Shown here: positions 52,844 to 62,000 of the stretch, one piece after another
How positions within the stretch are numbered: position 1 is the first letter of the stretch
How the letters are laid out: each line of letters starts with the position of its first letter
NCBI GenBank assembly: GCA_041645435.1
Contig: JBAZQB010000001.1
Coordinates: 434,001 to 498,000, forward strand
DNA: 64,000 bases
Direction: 5' to 3'
From: Methanoregula sp.
GTDB lineage: Archaea; Halobacteriota; Methanomicrobia; Methanomicrobiales; Methanospirillaceae
Made by a program: the position numbers and the translations under genes
The notes under the pieces: generated by a model
Seen by the model: the letters and a program-made list of their open reading frames with translations, nothing else
What the model was told of the DNA's origin: nothing
Database searches by the model: none

Positions 52844-53872
52844 TCAGACCTTTTTTTTATGGTACATGTGCCAGATCTTACAGGCCCCTTCATGACTGAC
52901 CATGCAGGGACCGACCGGGTTTCTCGGGGTGCAGACCTTGCCGTAAAGCTTACAGTCTTCGGGAGTGGCAATTCCCCGCAGTACCTTGTCGCAGACACAT
53001 GCGGAGTGCTTGCTTATGTGCTTGAAGACAATATTGAATTTCTTCTGTGCATCGTACTGTTCGAATTCTTTTTTCAGCCGGAGGCCGGAGCCGGGAATGA
53101 CCGGGAATCCGCGCCATTCGACATCGGCAGTTTCAAACACTTCATACATCACTTTCTTGGCTTTCATATTCCCTTCGCGTGAAACCGCACGGGGATATGC
53201 ATTGTCAACCCGGTGAGTTCCTTCTTTTACCTGTTTTACCAGCATGACCAGTCCGAGAAGGATATCTTCCGGCTCAAATCCCGCAACCACCTGGGGCACA
53301 GGGAACTGTTCATACTCCTCATATCCCATGATGGTGCAGACATGGCCGGGAAGCATGAACCCGTGAAGTTTCGCTTCACCCTGTTCCAGCAGCCATTTCA
53401 TCGCAGGAGGGACGATGCGATGACAGGAAAGGATGGAAAAATTTTTCGGGGGTCTGGTAAGAATGGTTGCTGCAACCGTAGGAGCCGTTGTTTCGAAGCC
53501 GACAGAGATAAAGACTACTTCCTTATCGGTCTTCCCGGCGATTTCTACCGCCTTGTGTACTCCCTGCACCACGCGTACATCCCCTCCGCAGGATTCCAGC
53601 GAGCCTTTCGATCCCGGGACCCGGAGCAGATCGCCGTAGGTCGCGATGATGCAATCCTTCTCCACGAGATCGAGTGCGGCATCAATTTCACCCTGGGGAG
53701 TAATACAGACCGGGCACCCGGGCCCCATAACAATTTTTAATTGTTCGGGCAGGATACTGCGCAGGCCGGATCGTGCTATGGATGCTTCGTGCGTACCGCA
53801 GATATGCATAAAGGTCATATCCCGGTCTACTAATTCAGCAAGCGTTTTGGCAATATCAGTCCCCGTAGCCAT
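52844..53872 (-). CDS. hypD: Hydrogenase maturation protein HypD
   Basis: Builds the Fe(CN)2CO part of the NiFe-hydrogenase active site together with HypC. The 342-aa protein has the HypD hallmarks FMHICGTHEASIARSG, MGPGCPVCITPQGEID, FISVGFETTAPTVAA and LPGHVCTIMGYEEY. A C-terminal cysteine set for a [4Fe-4S] cluster is in HSACVCDKVLRGIA, PEDCKLYGKVCTP and GPCMVSHEGAC. Other hyp genes and hydrogenase genes are not in the window. Methanogens need it for F420-reducing and other NiFe hydrogenases. Confidence 0.95.
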   Translation of the reverse strand: MATGTDIAKTLAELVDRDMTFMHICGTHEASIARSGLRSILPEQLKIVMGPGCPVCITPQGEIDAALDLVEKDCIIATYGDLLRVPGSKGSLESCGGDVRVVQGVHKAVEIAGKTDKEVVFISVGFETTAPTVAATILTRPPKNFSILSCHRIVPPAMKWLLEQGEAKLHGFMLPGHVCTIMGYEEYEQFPVPQVVAGFEPEDILLGLVMLVKQVKEGTHRVDNAYPRAVSREGNMKAKKVMYEVFETADVEWRGFPVIPGSGLRLKKEFEQYDAQKKFNIVFKHISKHSACVCDKVLRGIATPEDCKLYGKVCTPRNPVGPCMVSHEGACKIWHMYHKKKV

Positions 53873-53931
53873 GTAATCTCATAATTATTTACCTTTGGTC
53901 ACATAAGACTACGTACAAGGAGTGTGGCATT

Positions 53932-54963
53932 GTGGATATCAATTACATGTATGCAGCAGGAATGATAATCTTCGGGATACTGATTGCTCTCGGTGCACGA
54001 TCCATTGTCGGGTGGCTCAAAGCCCGGGCTGATGAAACAGAAACCCAGCTGGACGACATTATCATTGCTGCTATAGGCACTCCGGTACAGGTTGCAATTG
54101 TTGTTATTGCAGCTTATTTTGCTATCAGTCATTTCGGTATTCTTCCGGAAAACCTGCAGTGGATCCTCGATCCCCGTTACGTGACCGCCTTTTATATTGT
54201 CATCGCGGCATGGATCCTGGCTTCGTTCATCCATGATATCATGATGATCTATGGTCACAAGCTTGCCTCATTATCAAAGGGTGACTGGGATGACCGACTG
54301 GTGGAACTACTTGTCCTTATCAGCAAATACGTGATCTGGTTTGCCGCATTGATGGCGATCCTGTCTGTCTTTAATGTAAATATCACACCGTTCCTTGCAG
54401 GTGCCGGTATCGCCGGGCTGGCTGTTGCGCTGGCAGCCCAGGATATTATCTCCAATTTCTTTGGCGGGGCGATTATAACCGTTGACAAACCGTTCAAAAT
54501 TGGTGACCGGATAAAAGTAGACCAGTATTATGGTGATGTGCTCAGTATCGGGCCGAGAAGTACCCGTTTAAAAACACTGGATTACCAGATCGTGACAATC
54601 CCGAATAACAAAATTACAACCAATGTTATCGTAAATTATGCAGAGCCGGATCAAAAACTCAGGATTACCCTCCCGGTTTCTGTGGCCTATGGAAGCGATC
54701 CAAAGAAAGTAAAAGAGATTTTGCTGGATATTGCACAAAATACTATCAAACAAACCGAATATCTTCTCGAAGAACCTGCGCCAAAAGCTTTCTTCTTAGA
54801 GTTCCAGGACTCCAGTCTGAAGTTTATCCTCTACGTATGGGCACGGAAATATAATCTTCCCGATGAAGTAAAAGATGCCATCAATATTCAAATTGCGGAA
54901 CGCTTTGCAGCAGAAGGTATCGAGATCCCTTTCCCGCAGATGGAAATCCGGTTAAAAAAATAA
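53932..54963 (+). CDS. MscS-type mechanosensitive channel
   Basis: A 343-aa inner membrane channel that opens on osmotic downshock. It begins at GTG 53932. Four predicted membrane helices precede the pore-lining TM3, LAGAGIAGLAVALAAQDIIS, which matches the glycine-alanine pore helix. The beta domain FFGGAIITVDKPFKIGDRIKV and the C-terminal alpha-beta domain follow. The arrangement with four or five helices is longer than E. coli MscS (three). Divergent from hypD. Confidence 0.9.
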   Translation: MDINYMYAAGMIIFGILIALGARSIVGWLKARADETETQLDDIIIAAIGTPVQVAIVVIAAYFAISHFGILPENLQWILDPRYVTAFYIVIAAWILASFIHDIMMIYGHKLASLSKGDWDDRLVELLVLISKYVIWFAALMAILSVFNVNITPFLAGAGIAGLAVALAAQDIISNFFGGAIITVDKPFKIGDRIKVDQYYGDVLSIGPRSTRLKTLDYQIVTIPNNKITTNVIVNYAEPDQKLRITLPVSVAYGSDPKKVKEILLDIAQNTIKQTEYLLEEPAPKAFFLEFQDSSLKFILYVWARKYNLPDEVKDAINIQIAERFAAEGIEIPFPQMEIRLKK

Positions 54964-55023
54964 CTCCTGATTTTTTTAAACGATGTGCATCTTTATTAGT
55001 GTCGTTTGGCATATCACTCATTC

Positions 55024-55734
55024 ATGTTTGGTGTATCCACATTCTGCCTTCACGAAATCCCGCTTCCGGATGCACTTGACAAACTCTCTCGTATTACCAA
55101 TTATATTGAAGTATTGGATGAAGGACTGCATTTCTTAAAATCTGCCGAACCTCTTCATTCCTGTTCCACACGTTTTTCCATCCATACCCCGTGCAGGGGG
55201 ACAAATATTGCCAGCCTGCTTGAACCAATCCGCCGTGCGAGTATTGAGGTAATGAAAGAATGTTTTGTAATAGCAGCAGAAGTGAATGCGCCACTTGTTA
55301 TTCACCCGGGGTATTTTGCATGGGCTGAGGAACGCGATAAAGCCGAACAGCAGATGAAGCGTTCTCTTAACGATCTCAACCACTTGTCACAGGAATATTC
55401 GGTTCAATTTTTTATCGAGAATATGGGCAATTGGGAATATTTCCTGTTAAAAACACCCGGCGAACTTCCGCTTATCGGTAATACTACCCTTGCTCTTGAT
55501 GTGGGTCATGCACACCAGAACAAGTGCCTGTCAGAATTCCTCCGGTATCCGGCGGGACACTATCATCTGCATGATAACAGGGGAAAAGAGGATTCGCATG
55601 ATGCTGTTGGGGCAGGTAGTATCAATTTTAAGGATGTGATGAGTGCGATAAGAAAGACTCCGATTGTTCCTATTATTGAAGTTTCAACCTACGATGGAGT
55701 ACTACGGAGTATTGATCATATTCATGCGCTCTGA
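55024..55734 (+). CDS. Sugar phosphate isomerase/endonuclease IV-like TIM barrel
   Basis: A 236-aa xylose-isomerase-like barrel, from ATG 55024 (TTG 55006 possible). It has FGVSTFCLHEIPLPDALD, FSIHTPCRGTNIAS, PLVIHPGYFAWAEERD, IENMGNWEYF, LALDVGHAHQNK and HLHDNRGKEDSHDAVGAG, with the metal-binding His, Glu and Asp in the usual order. The family contains endonuclease IV and sugar isomerases; the reaction is not deducible. No ribosome site precedes the start, so the transcript may be leaderless. Confidence 0.8.
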   Translation: MFGVSTFCLHEIPLPDALDKLSRITNYIEVLDEGLHFLKSAEPLHSCSTRFSIHTPCRGTNIASLLEPIRRASIEVMKECFVIAAEVNAPLVIHPGYFAWAEERDKAEQQMKRSLNDLNHLSQEYSVQFFIENMGNWEYFLLKTPGELPLIGNTTLALDVGHAHQNKCLSEFLRYPAGHYHLHDNRGKEDSHDAVGAGSINFKDVMSAIRKTPIVPIIEVSTYDGVLRSIDHIHAL

Positions 55735-55893
55735 ACTGCTGATGATAGGGTGTTGCCTCAAAGAGCAACGGGAAATATTCTGGTTTTCCTCTTTTCTTTC
55801 CGCAATGTTTTATAGGGATGACTTACAACGTTGTTAGGCAATTCGTCTCCTTGGAAAGCGATTGCGCAACTGGTTATATCCTCAATAAATTAT

Positions 55894-55967
55894 GCCTATG
55901 TGACACAGCCCGGCAGTGTGCCTCCTTGGTAAGGAGGAAGTCCCGAGTTCAAATCTCGGCATAGGCT
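55894..55967 (+). tRNA. tRNA-Thr (GGT)
   Basis: The acceptor GCCTATG pairs with CATAGGC; the D stem ACAC with GTGT; the anticodon stem CCTCC with GGAGG around TTGGTAA, anticodon GGT. The T arm is CCGAG TTCAAAT CTCGG with a normal TTC loop. No intron; discriminator T. Confidence 0.93.
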
Positions 55968-56437
55968 TCTTGTTTTAAGTATTACTGTTCCGAACTTCCT
56001 TTCCATAAAAATACTGAAATTATTGCAATAACTTATTGCAATAACATTACGGGATTCCTGTTGCAATTGATTTTGTTGCGTTTCAACACATATTATCCTT
56101 CATGGAACATATCCGCCCGTTGCTATACTTCTCGATCATCGCAGCGGTAAGAATCCTCGTTATGAATCGTCAGATTCCCTTTTTGTTATTGGCAGGATAA
56201 TTTTGTACAATATTTCTTTTATCATTGCCCCGTTCCCCCCATTACCATTTAATGTTCGATATCGGAGATCCTTTAAACAGTTGTTCATCTGCACGATCCT
56301 GCTGTATCAAGTTGTATTAATGCCAGGGAATAATTACCATTTCCGCTCCACGAATTCGTCTTTGACAACGGAGAAATGCGGTATAGCATTCTTTTTCTTT
56401 AGAAAAACATTACAAAAAAAGTGTTAAGATTACGGCA
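55968..56437. other. 470-bp intergenic region
   Basis: Between tRNA-Thr and the small Lys/Ala-rich gene. It is AT rich and has no convincing coding frame; the longest plus-strand frame, around 56203-56427, has no recognisable features. It contains the tandem palindrome described at 56020-56044. Confidence 0.4.
56020..56044. repeat. Tandem 12-bp palindromes TTATTGCAATAA
   Basis: Two copies of the perfect palindrome TTATTGCAATAA lie one base apart (56020-56031 and 56033-56044). This is the form of an operator pair. No regulator or promoter can be tied to it. Confidence 0.5.
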
Positions 56438-56521
56438 TTATTTCTTCTTTGGAGCTGCCTTCTTTGCTGCTGATTTCTTCGCTTCCGGCTTCTTTGCCGC
56501 TGCCTTCTTTGCTGCTGCCAT
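56438..56521 (-). CDS. 27-residue lysine/alanine-rich basic protein
   Basis: A very short gene with a strong ribosome site: GGAGGTGA lies eight bases before ATG 56521 on the minus strand. The product is about three-quarters Ala and Lys (plus Pro, Ser, Glu), starting MAAAKKAAAKKPEAKK and ending AAPKKK. It resembles the lysine-rich tails of histone H1 and of bacterial nucleoid proteins, with AAKK and PKK motifs. It might bind nucleic acid. The start of the plus-strand frame over it is Phe-rich and not credible. Confidence 0.7.
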   Translation of the reverse strand: MAAAKKAAAKKPEAKKSAAKKAAPKKK

Positions 56522-56881
56522 GTGGATTTTCACCTCCTACCGGAAAGGGTTATATTTTTTGTTAATTTGGGAATTAATAAAGATTTTGGTCGCAACACCA
56601 TTTTCAAGCATAGAATTGGGGTAAACCATGACTTTTGTTCTTAAATTATCGCCCCCTTCGACCAAAAACGAATTATATGTCTGTTAATTTACAAAATGCG
56701 CAATCCTTCAAAAAACCACCGGATTACCTTAAATCTGAATATTTGAACGATTTTATAAAATGAAGTTCCGTCGTTTTCTTCCACGATAGAGCGCATGCGC
56801 TGCGTGAATTATTGCGTCTGTTTGCAGCGGGTCAAATCGGTAACGGCAACATTTATCCACAATTACATTGACGGTAAGTGT
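56522..56881. other. 360-bp intergenic region
   Basis: The upstream region of both the small basic protein (minus) and the membrane protein (plus). It is AT rich. Nothing else was recognised; the two divergent promoters must lie here. Confidence 0.35.
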
Positions 56882-57220
56882 ATGAAAAGGCCGTTCATTA
56901 TCGGACTCGCCGGCGCAATTTTGGGACTCGCAGTTGCTTTTTTTGTGATCCTTACTGCCACATCCAGTGATATGATGTTGTCGGGAGTCCAGGCTGCATT
57001 ATTCTCAAGTCTTGGTATGGGGGGTGCGGCAATCTCAAAAAAACAGACGAGATTTGCCGGATGGATGCTGCTCTCATCCGCAGTCTGGATCACCCTGTCA
57101 GTTCCCATTGCCGGGACTCTAAACCTACTCTACCTTTATTCTCCGGCTATTCTGTTGCTGGGAATAGCAGCCGTGCTCTGCTTTATGGAACCTGAAGTAT
57201 TTGTATCCGATGAACTGTGA
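56882..57220 (+). CDS. Small integral membrane protein
   Basis: A 112-aa protein from ATG 56882 (the frame extends further upstream but that part looks non-coding). It has about four hydrophobic segments: IIGLAGAILGLAVAFFVIL, GVQAALFSSLGMGGAAI, AGWMLLSSAVWITLSVP and LYLYSPAILLLGIAAVL. It resembles small DUF4064-like membrane proteins only in general form. The function is unknown. Confidence 0.55.
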   Translation: MKRPFIIGLAGAILGLAVAFFVILTATSSDMMLSGVQAALFSSLGMGGAAISKKQTRFAGWMLLSSAVWITLSVPIAGTLNLLYLYSPAILLLGIAAVLCFMEPEVFVSDEL

Positions 57221-57606
57221 AAACAAATCTCTCTAAAATACAAGTTCGTCATTTTTTAATGAGTCAGAAGTGGAAAGTAACCCCGTCAGATAAATACATG
57301 AGTAATTGCTCGTTTAATCCCAATTTTTACTTTTACCTGTTATTTTCTAACCCATAAATGATCAGATTCCATGTCGTGAAAATATTAAAGGCATTTTTTA
57401 GGAATTAATTCAAACTTATGTCAAAAAAATGTTTTTTCCCACTTGTCTATTATCATTCCTTTAAAAATGCATTTTAACTTGCATTTTTTGTCATTTTTTC
57501 ATTCTGTAAATTCTTCTTTGATTACGATGTCAAAATGGCATACTATTCTTTAAAAATAAGTACATCCTATCATTTTTTTGACAAATATTCTGTTATCAGG
57601 CGATTA
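57221..57606. other. Very AT-rich intergenic region
   Basis: About 386 bp rich in A and T, including several TTTTTT runs. It must contain the terminator of the membrane protein gene and the promoter of the aminotransferase gene. No RNA gene or coding frame was seen. Confidence 0.4.
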
Positions 57607-58830
57607 ATGAAACCTCCCTTTGCACCACATACCCGTACTGCAAATAAGCAGTACACATTTGCACCAAGGATGGCAAAAACTCCCAAATCCTTTATCCGGG
57701 AGATACTCAAGGTTACTGAAAATCCTGACATCATTTCCTTTGCCGGGGGTCTTCCGAATCCTGCACTCATTGATGTTGAAGGAATTGCACGGGCTTCTGC
57801 ACGGGTTCTTGCCGATGACGGAAGATCAGTATTGCAATATTCCACAACGGAAGGATACCTGCCCCTTCGCCGGTTTATCGCTGAACGATATAAAAAACGG
57901 CTGGGATTATCGATACATTCCGATGAGATATTGATTACGAATGGCTCTCAACAATGCCTTGATCTTATCGGCAAGGTTTTTATCGATACCGGGGATCATA
58001 TCGCCATAGAACGACCCGGATATCTTGGAGCAATTCAGGCATTCTCTCTTTATGAGCCCGTCTTTCACCCAATAAACCTGTCAGATGAGGGGCCGGATCC
58101 ATCTATGCTCCATGATGCCTGCCGGCATCATGACATCCGGTTGTTCTATGGGGTTCCGAATTCCCAGAACCCATCGGGCATTACCTACTCGGAGAAACAG
58201 CGTAAGGAAGTCGCAGGGATCCTTGAAAAAACCGATACCTTGTATATTGAAGATGATGCCTATGGCGAACTGAATTTCTCCGGCAAATCTCTTCCCTCCC
58301 TCCGGAAGTTTTTACCGGAACAGACCATTATCACCGGTTCGTTTTCAAAAATCCTTGCCCCGGGCATGCGACTGGGATGGATCGTTGCACCCCGGGAAAT
58401 TATGGAACAGATTGTGATTGCAAAGCAGGCTTCGGATTTGCATTCCAATTATCTCTCACAAAGGATTGCCTTTGAGTACCTGCAACAGGAAACTATCGAT
58501 ACTCACATCGCCAAAATCCAGAACGCATATAAAAATCAGTGTGAATGCATGCTTGACGTAATGGCAGATACATTTCCGGATTCTGTTACCTATACGCGGC
58601 CAACGGGTGGAATGTTCGTCTGGATTACCTTACCGGATGGCATTTCCTCCCTGGATGTTTTTGCTGCTGCCTTAAAAGATCATGTTGCTGTTTTGCCAGG
58701 AACTCCTTTTTATATTGATGGTGGCGGAAAGGATACCATGCGGCTCAATTTCTCCAATTCCACAGACCCGAAGATTATTACGGGAATAAAGCGGCTGGCA
58801 CTCGTGATAAAAAAACAATGCGGGGAATAA
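57607..58830 (+). CDS. PLP-dependent aminotransferase, 2-aminoadipate/MocR type
   Basis: A 407-aa fold-type I aminotransferase from ATG 57607. It has FAPRMAKTPKSFIREILKV, ISFAGGLPNPALIDVEG, LQYSTTEGYLPLRRFIAERY, TNGSQQCLDLIGKVF, YGVPNSQNPSGITYSEKQR, the Asp motif DTLYIEDDAYGEL, the PLP lysine in ITGSFSKILAPGMRLGWI, and MRLNFSNST. This is the LysN/ARO8-like group that acts on 2-aminoadipate, aromatic or branched-chain amino acids. The exact substrate is unknown. It has no DNA-binding domain, unlike MocR regulators. Confidence 0.88.
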   Translation: MKPPFAPHTRTANKQYTFAPRMAKTPKSFIREILKVTENPDIISFAGGLPNPALIDVEGIARASARVLADDGRSVLQYSTTEGYLPLRRFIAERYKKRLGLSIHSDEILITNGSQQCLDLIGKVFIDTGDHIAIERPGYLGAIQAFSLYEPVFHPINLSDEGPDPSMLHDACRHHDIRLFYGVPNSQNPSGITYSEKQRKEVAGILEKTDTLYIEDDAYGELNFSGKSLPSLRKFLPEQTIITGSFSKILAPGMRLGWIVAPREIMEQIVIAKQASDLHSNYLSQRIAFEYLQQETIDTHIAKIQNAYKNQCECMLDVMADTFPDSVTYTRPTGGMFVWITLPDGISSLDVFAAALKDHVAVLPGTPFYIDGGGKDTMRLNFSNSTDPKIITGIKRLALVIKKQCGE

Positions 58831-59020
58831 TTTTTTTAAGTTTCTCCAAAGTTTTTCATCTCTTTATCACTAGTATAAAAACAGGATTCATAAATCCCTG
58901 CTGTACATATAATAGTACCAGAAAGGGTATATGCCGCCTTTATAAAACTTATAAGTCTAAGAACTGCCGCGTGAAAAACCAAAAATATTCAGTTAATTAT
59001 CGTGCGAGGTAAAAAAATAC

Positions 59021-62000
59021 ATGAATAAGAGTGATGCTGAAGCATTGTTGCGTCAGGGCATCGAACTCTATGACCTTGGCAGGTATCAGGAAGCCATTGT
59101 CATGTTTGACCGTGGACTTGCGCTGTTCCCCAAACTTGCAAAAGCCCATTATTTTAAAGGAATTGCTCTGTACGATCTCGGGAAATACGAAGAGGCCGTT
59201 GCAGCATATGATCTTGCCCTCTCAATAGAACCCGGAGATCCAAATGCCTGGTATAATAAAGCAGCAACGCTGGCCCAGATTGGAAGAAACGAAGAAGCCC
59301 TTGATGCCTGCGAACAACTGCTCTCCATACGGTTTGACAATGCCGAAGCCTGGATCTTAAAAGGCATTGCATTGTATGAACTGGGGCGGTTCAAAGAGGC
59401 AATCAGTGCATACGATCATGCGCTCACCATAGATCCGACCCATGCGAAAGTATTCTACAATAAAGGCATTGCTCTCGGAGATATCGGAAGGCATCATGAG
59501 GCGATCATTGCTTACGACAAAGCGATTGAGATCGTGCCCGGATATGCCCGGGCGTTCTATAATCGTGGTATCTCTCTTTATGAAATAGGAAAATACGATG
59601 AAGCGCTGGCTGCATTCGATAAGGCTAATGAACTGGACCCTGCCGATATCTGGGTCTGGTATTACCGCAGTTTCATATTAGCAAAACAGGAACGCTATGA
59701 AGATGCTGCACAATCCGCAGCAAAATTTCTCGAACATGAGCCCGATCATGCTGATATCTGGGCAATCAAAGGGATTTCCCTTCTGAAATCAAGGAAATAC
59801 GAAGAAGCTATATCTGCTCTCGATCAGGCACTTTCACGTAATCCCCAGGTTGCAGATGCCTGGTATCATAAAGGTCTTGCCCATAACCAGCTTCAGCAAT
59901 ACGATGATGCAATCAGCGCTTTTGATAAATCTGCAGAACTTAGCCCTGCTCATGCCCAAACCTATTATAACCGGGGTATCGCGTATGCGTACCTGAATGA
60001 ATATGATGAAGCAGTGCAGGATTTTGATCGGACCCTCTCATTTGATCAATCGAATGCCGATGCTTATTATTTAAAAGGGGTAGCCTGTATCAACCTTAGC
60101 CGGTATGATGATGCCCTTGATGCATTCAACCATGCGTTAGAGAAAAAAGAAGATCATGCTGCATCATACTATTACCGGGGAGTTGCGCTTACCCGGTTGG
60201 GGAGATACAAGGATGCTCTTGAATCCTTTGACGATGCACAAGTCCTTGATCCTGTGTGTGCACCCGCAATGTACCAGAAAGGATTGTCCTATGCACATCT
60301 CGGTCGCTATGCTGAAGCAATTGCGGCCTACAATCTTGCATTGCAAATCCGTCCGGCATATGCTGATGCATTGTACCACAAAGGGTTTGCTCTTGCCAAG
60401 CTGGGACGAAACACTGAGGCTATAGAAGAATTTGACCGGACAATTGCAGAACAACCTCAGAATCCCCAGGCATACCATCAGAAAGGTCTCCTGCTTGCAA
60501 AACTCGGGAAATTTGAAGATGCGGTTGATGCATACCTGCAAAGTATTGAATTAAAGCCCGCCTATGCACAGGCATTTTATGATATGGGCCTGGCCTATTC
60601 AAAGCTTGAACAGTCTAAAGAAGCAATCGAAGCATTTGAGAGCGCCATCGCAATCAATCCCAATTATGTAAATGCGCATTATAACCGGGGACTCGCTTTT
60701 GCCAGTCTCGGCCGGTATAGTGATGCTTTCGATGCTTTCGACCGGGCTGCAGAGATCGATCCTTCTCACACGCTGGCCCTTTACCAGCGAGGCATCATGC
60801 TCATGCACCTTTTGCGTTATGAAGAAGCAATAGATGCATTTGACTGTGTTCTTGCGATTTCCCCTCAGAATGCCGGAGCATTGTATGAAAAAGCAATGGC
60901 TCTTGTGCATCTTGAACGGCTTGAAAACGCCATTCCGGTATTCGATGAAGCACTTGAACAGAATCCCTCCCTGATCAATGCCTGGTTCCATAAGGGCATT
61001 ACTCTTACAACTCTCGGCATGCAGGAAGATGCTATCGTTGCATTTGACAAGGTAATCATCTTAAACCCAAAACATAGCGAAGCATCTGTCCGCAAAGCAA
61101 TTGCGCTGGTTAATCTTGACCGGTTCGGTGAAGCAATCGTTCTTTTTAACCGTTCCCTTGAAGATAATCCGCGGGATATCTGGGCATGGTGCTATAAAGG
61201 AGTCGCCCTTCTGTCCCTGAACCGGTTTGATGAGGCAATACGGGCATTTGATAAGGCGCTGGAGATCAATAACCAGTTCTCCCATGCCCATTTCGAGCGA
61301 GGGAATGCGCTTCTCCTTTCCAACCGACTGCAGGAAGCAACAGACTCCTATAATCTGGCACTGGAAATCGATCCGGACAATAGGGAGATCCTCTCCCGCA
61401 AAGGGTATGCACTGGTAAAAAATAAGCAATATGATGAGGCCATAACGACATTTGAGCACGTTATTGCACTAGATCCTCAAAATATCAATGCTCTTTACGA
61501 GAAAGCACAGGCGCTTTTCCATATTGGCAGATTTGAAGATGCGGTACAGGCATTTGATGACGTTATCGATTTAGATCCTACACATCTCAATGCCCAATAT
61601 TACCGGGGAAAATCACTCCTGAAGATTGACCGGTTTGATGATGCCGTTGCCGCATTTGACCGTGTACTTGTGCTCTCCCCTTATAATGCAGATGCTGCTT
61701 ATGAAAAAGGCGCAGCTCTCATGCACCTCCGGCGATTCGAAGATGCAAATGTCTCATTCAATAATGCACTTGAACAGGATCCGACCCTGGTTGATGCCTG
61801 GCTTAAAAAAGGTGTAACCCTTTCTCATCTTGGGTTGGAAGAAAAATCAGTTGAGGCGTTCGAGAAAGCGATTGCCTTAAACCCCCAACTCACTGAAGCT
61901 ACGGTAAAAAAAGGAATAGCACTTGTCAACCTCTCCCGGTTTTCCGATGCAGTCACGATACTCAACCTGGCACTTGAGGATGATTCTGAGAATGCCCAGG

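Noticed and set aside
56421..56624. Phe-rich plus-strand frame over the Lys/Ala gene
   Set aside because: It is the complement of the Lys/Ala codons; the strong ribosome site is on the minus strand.
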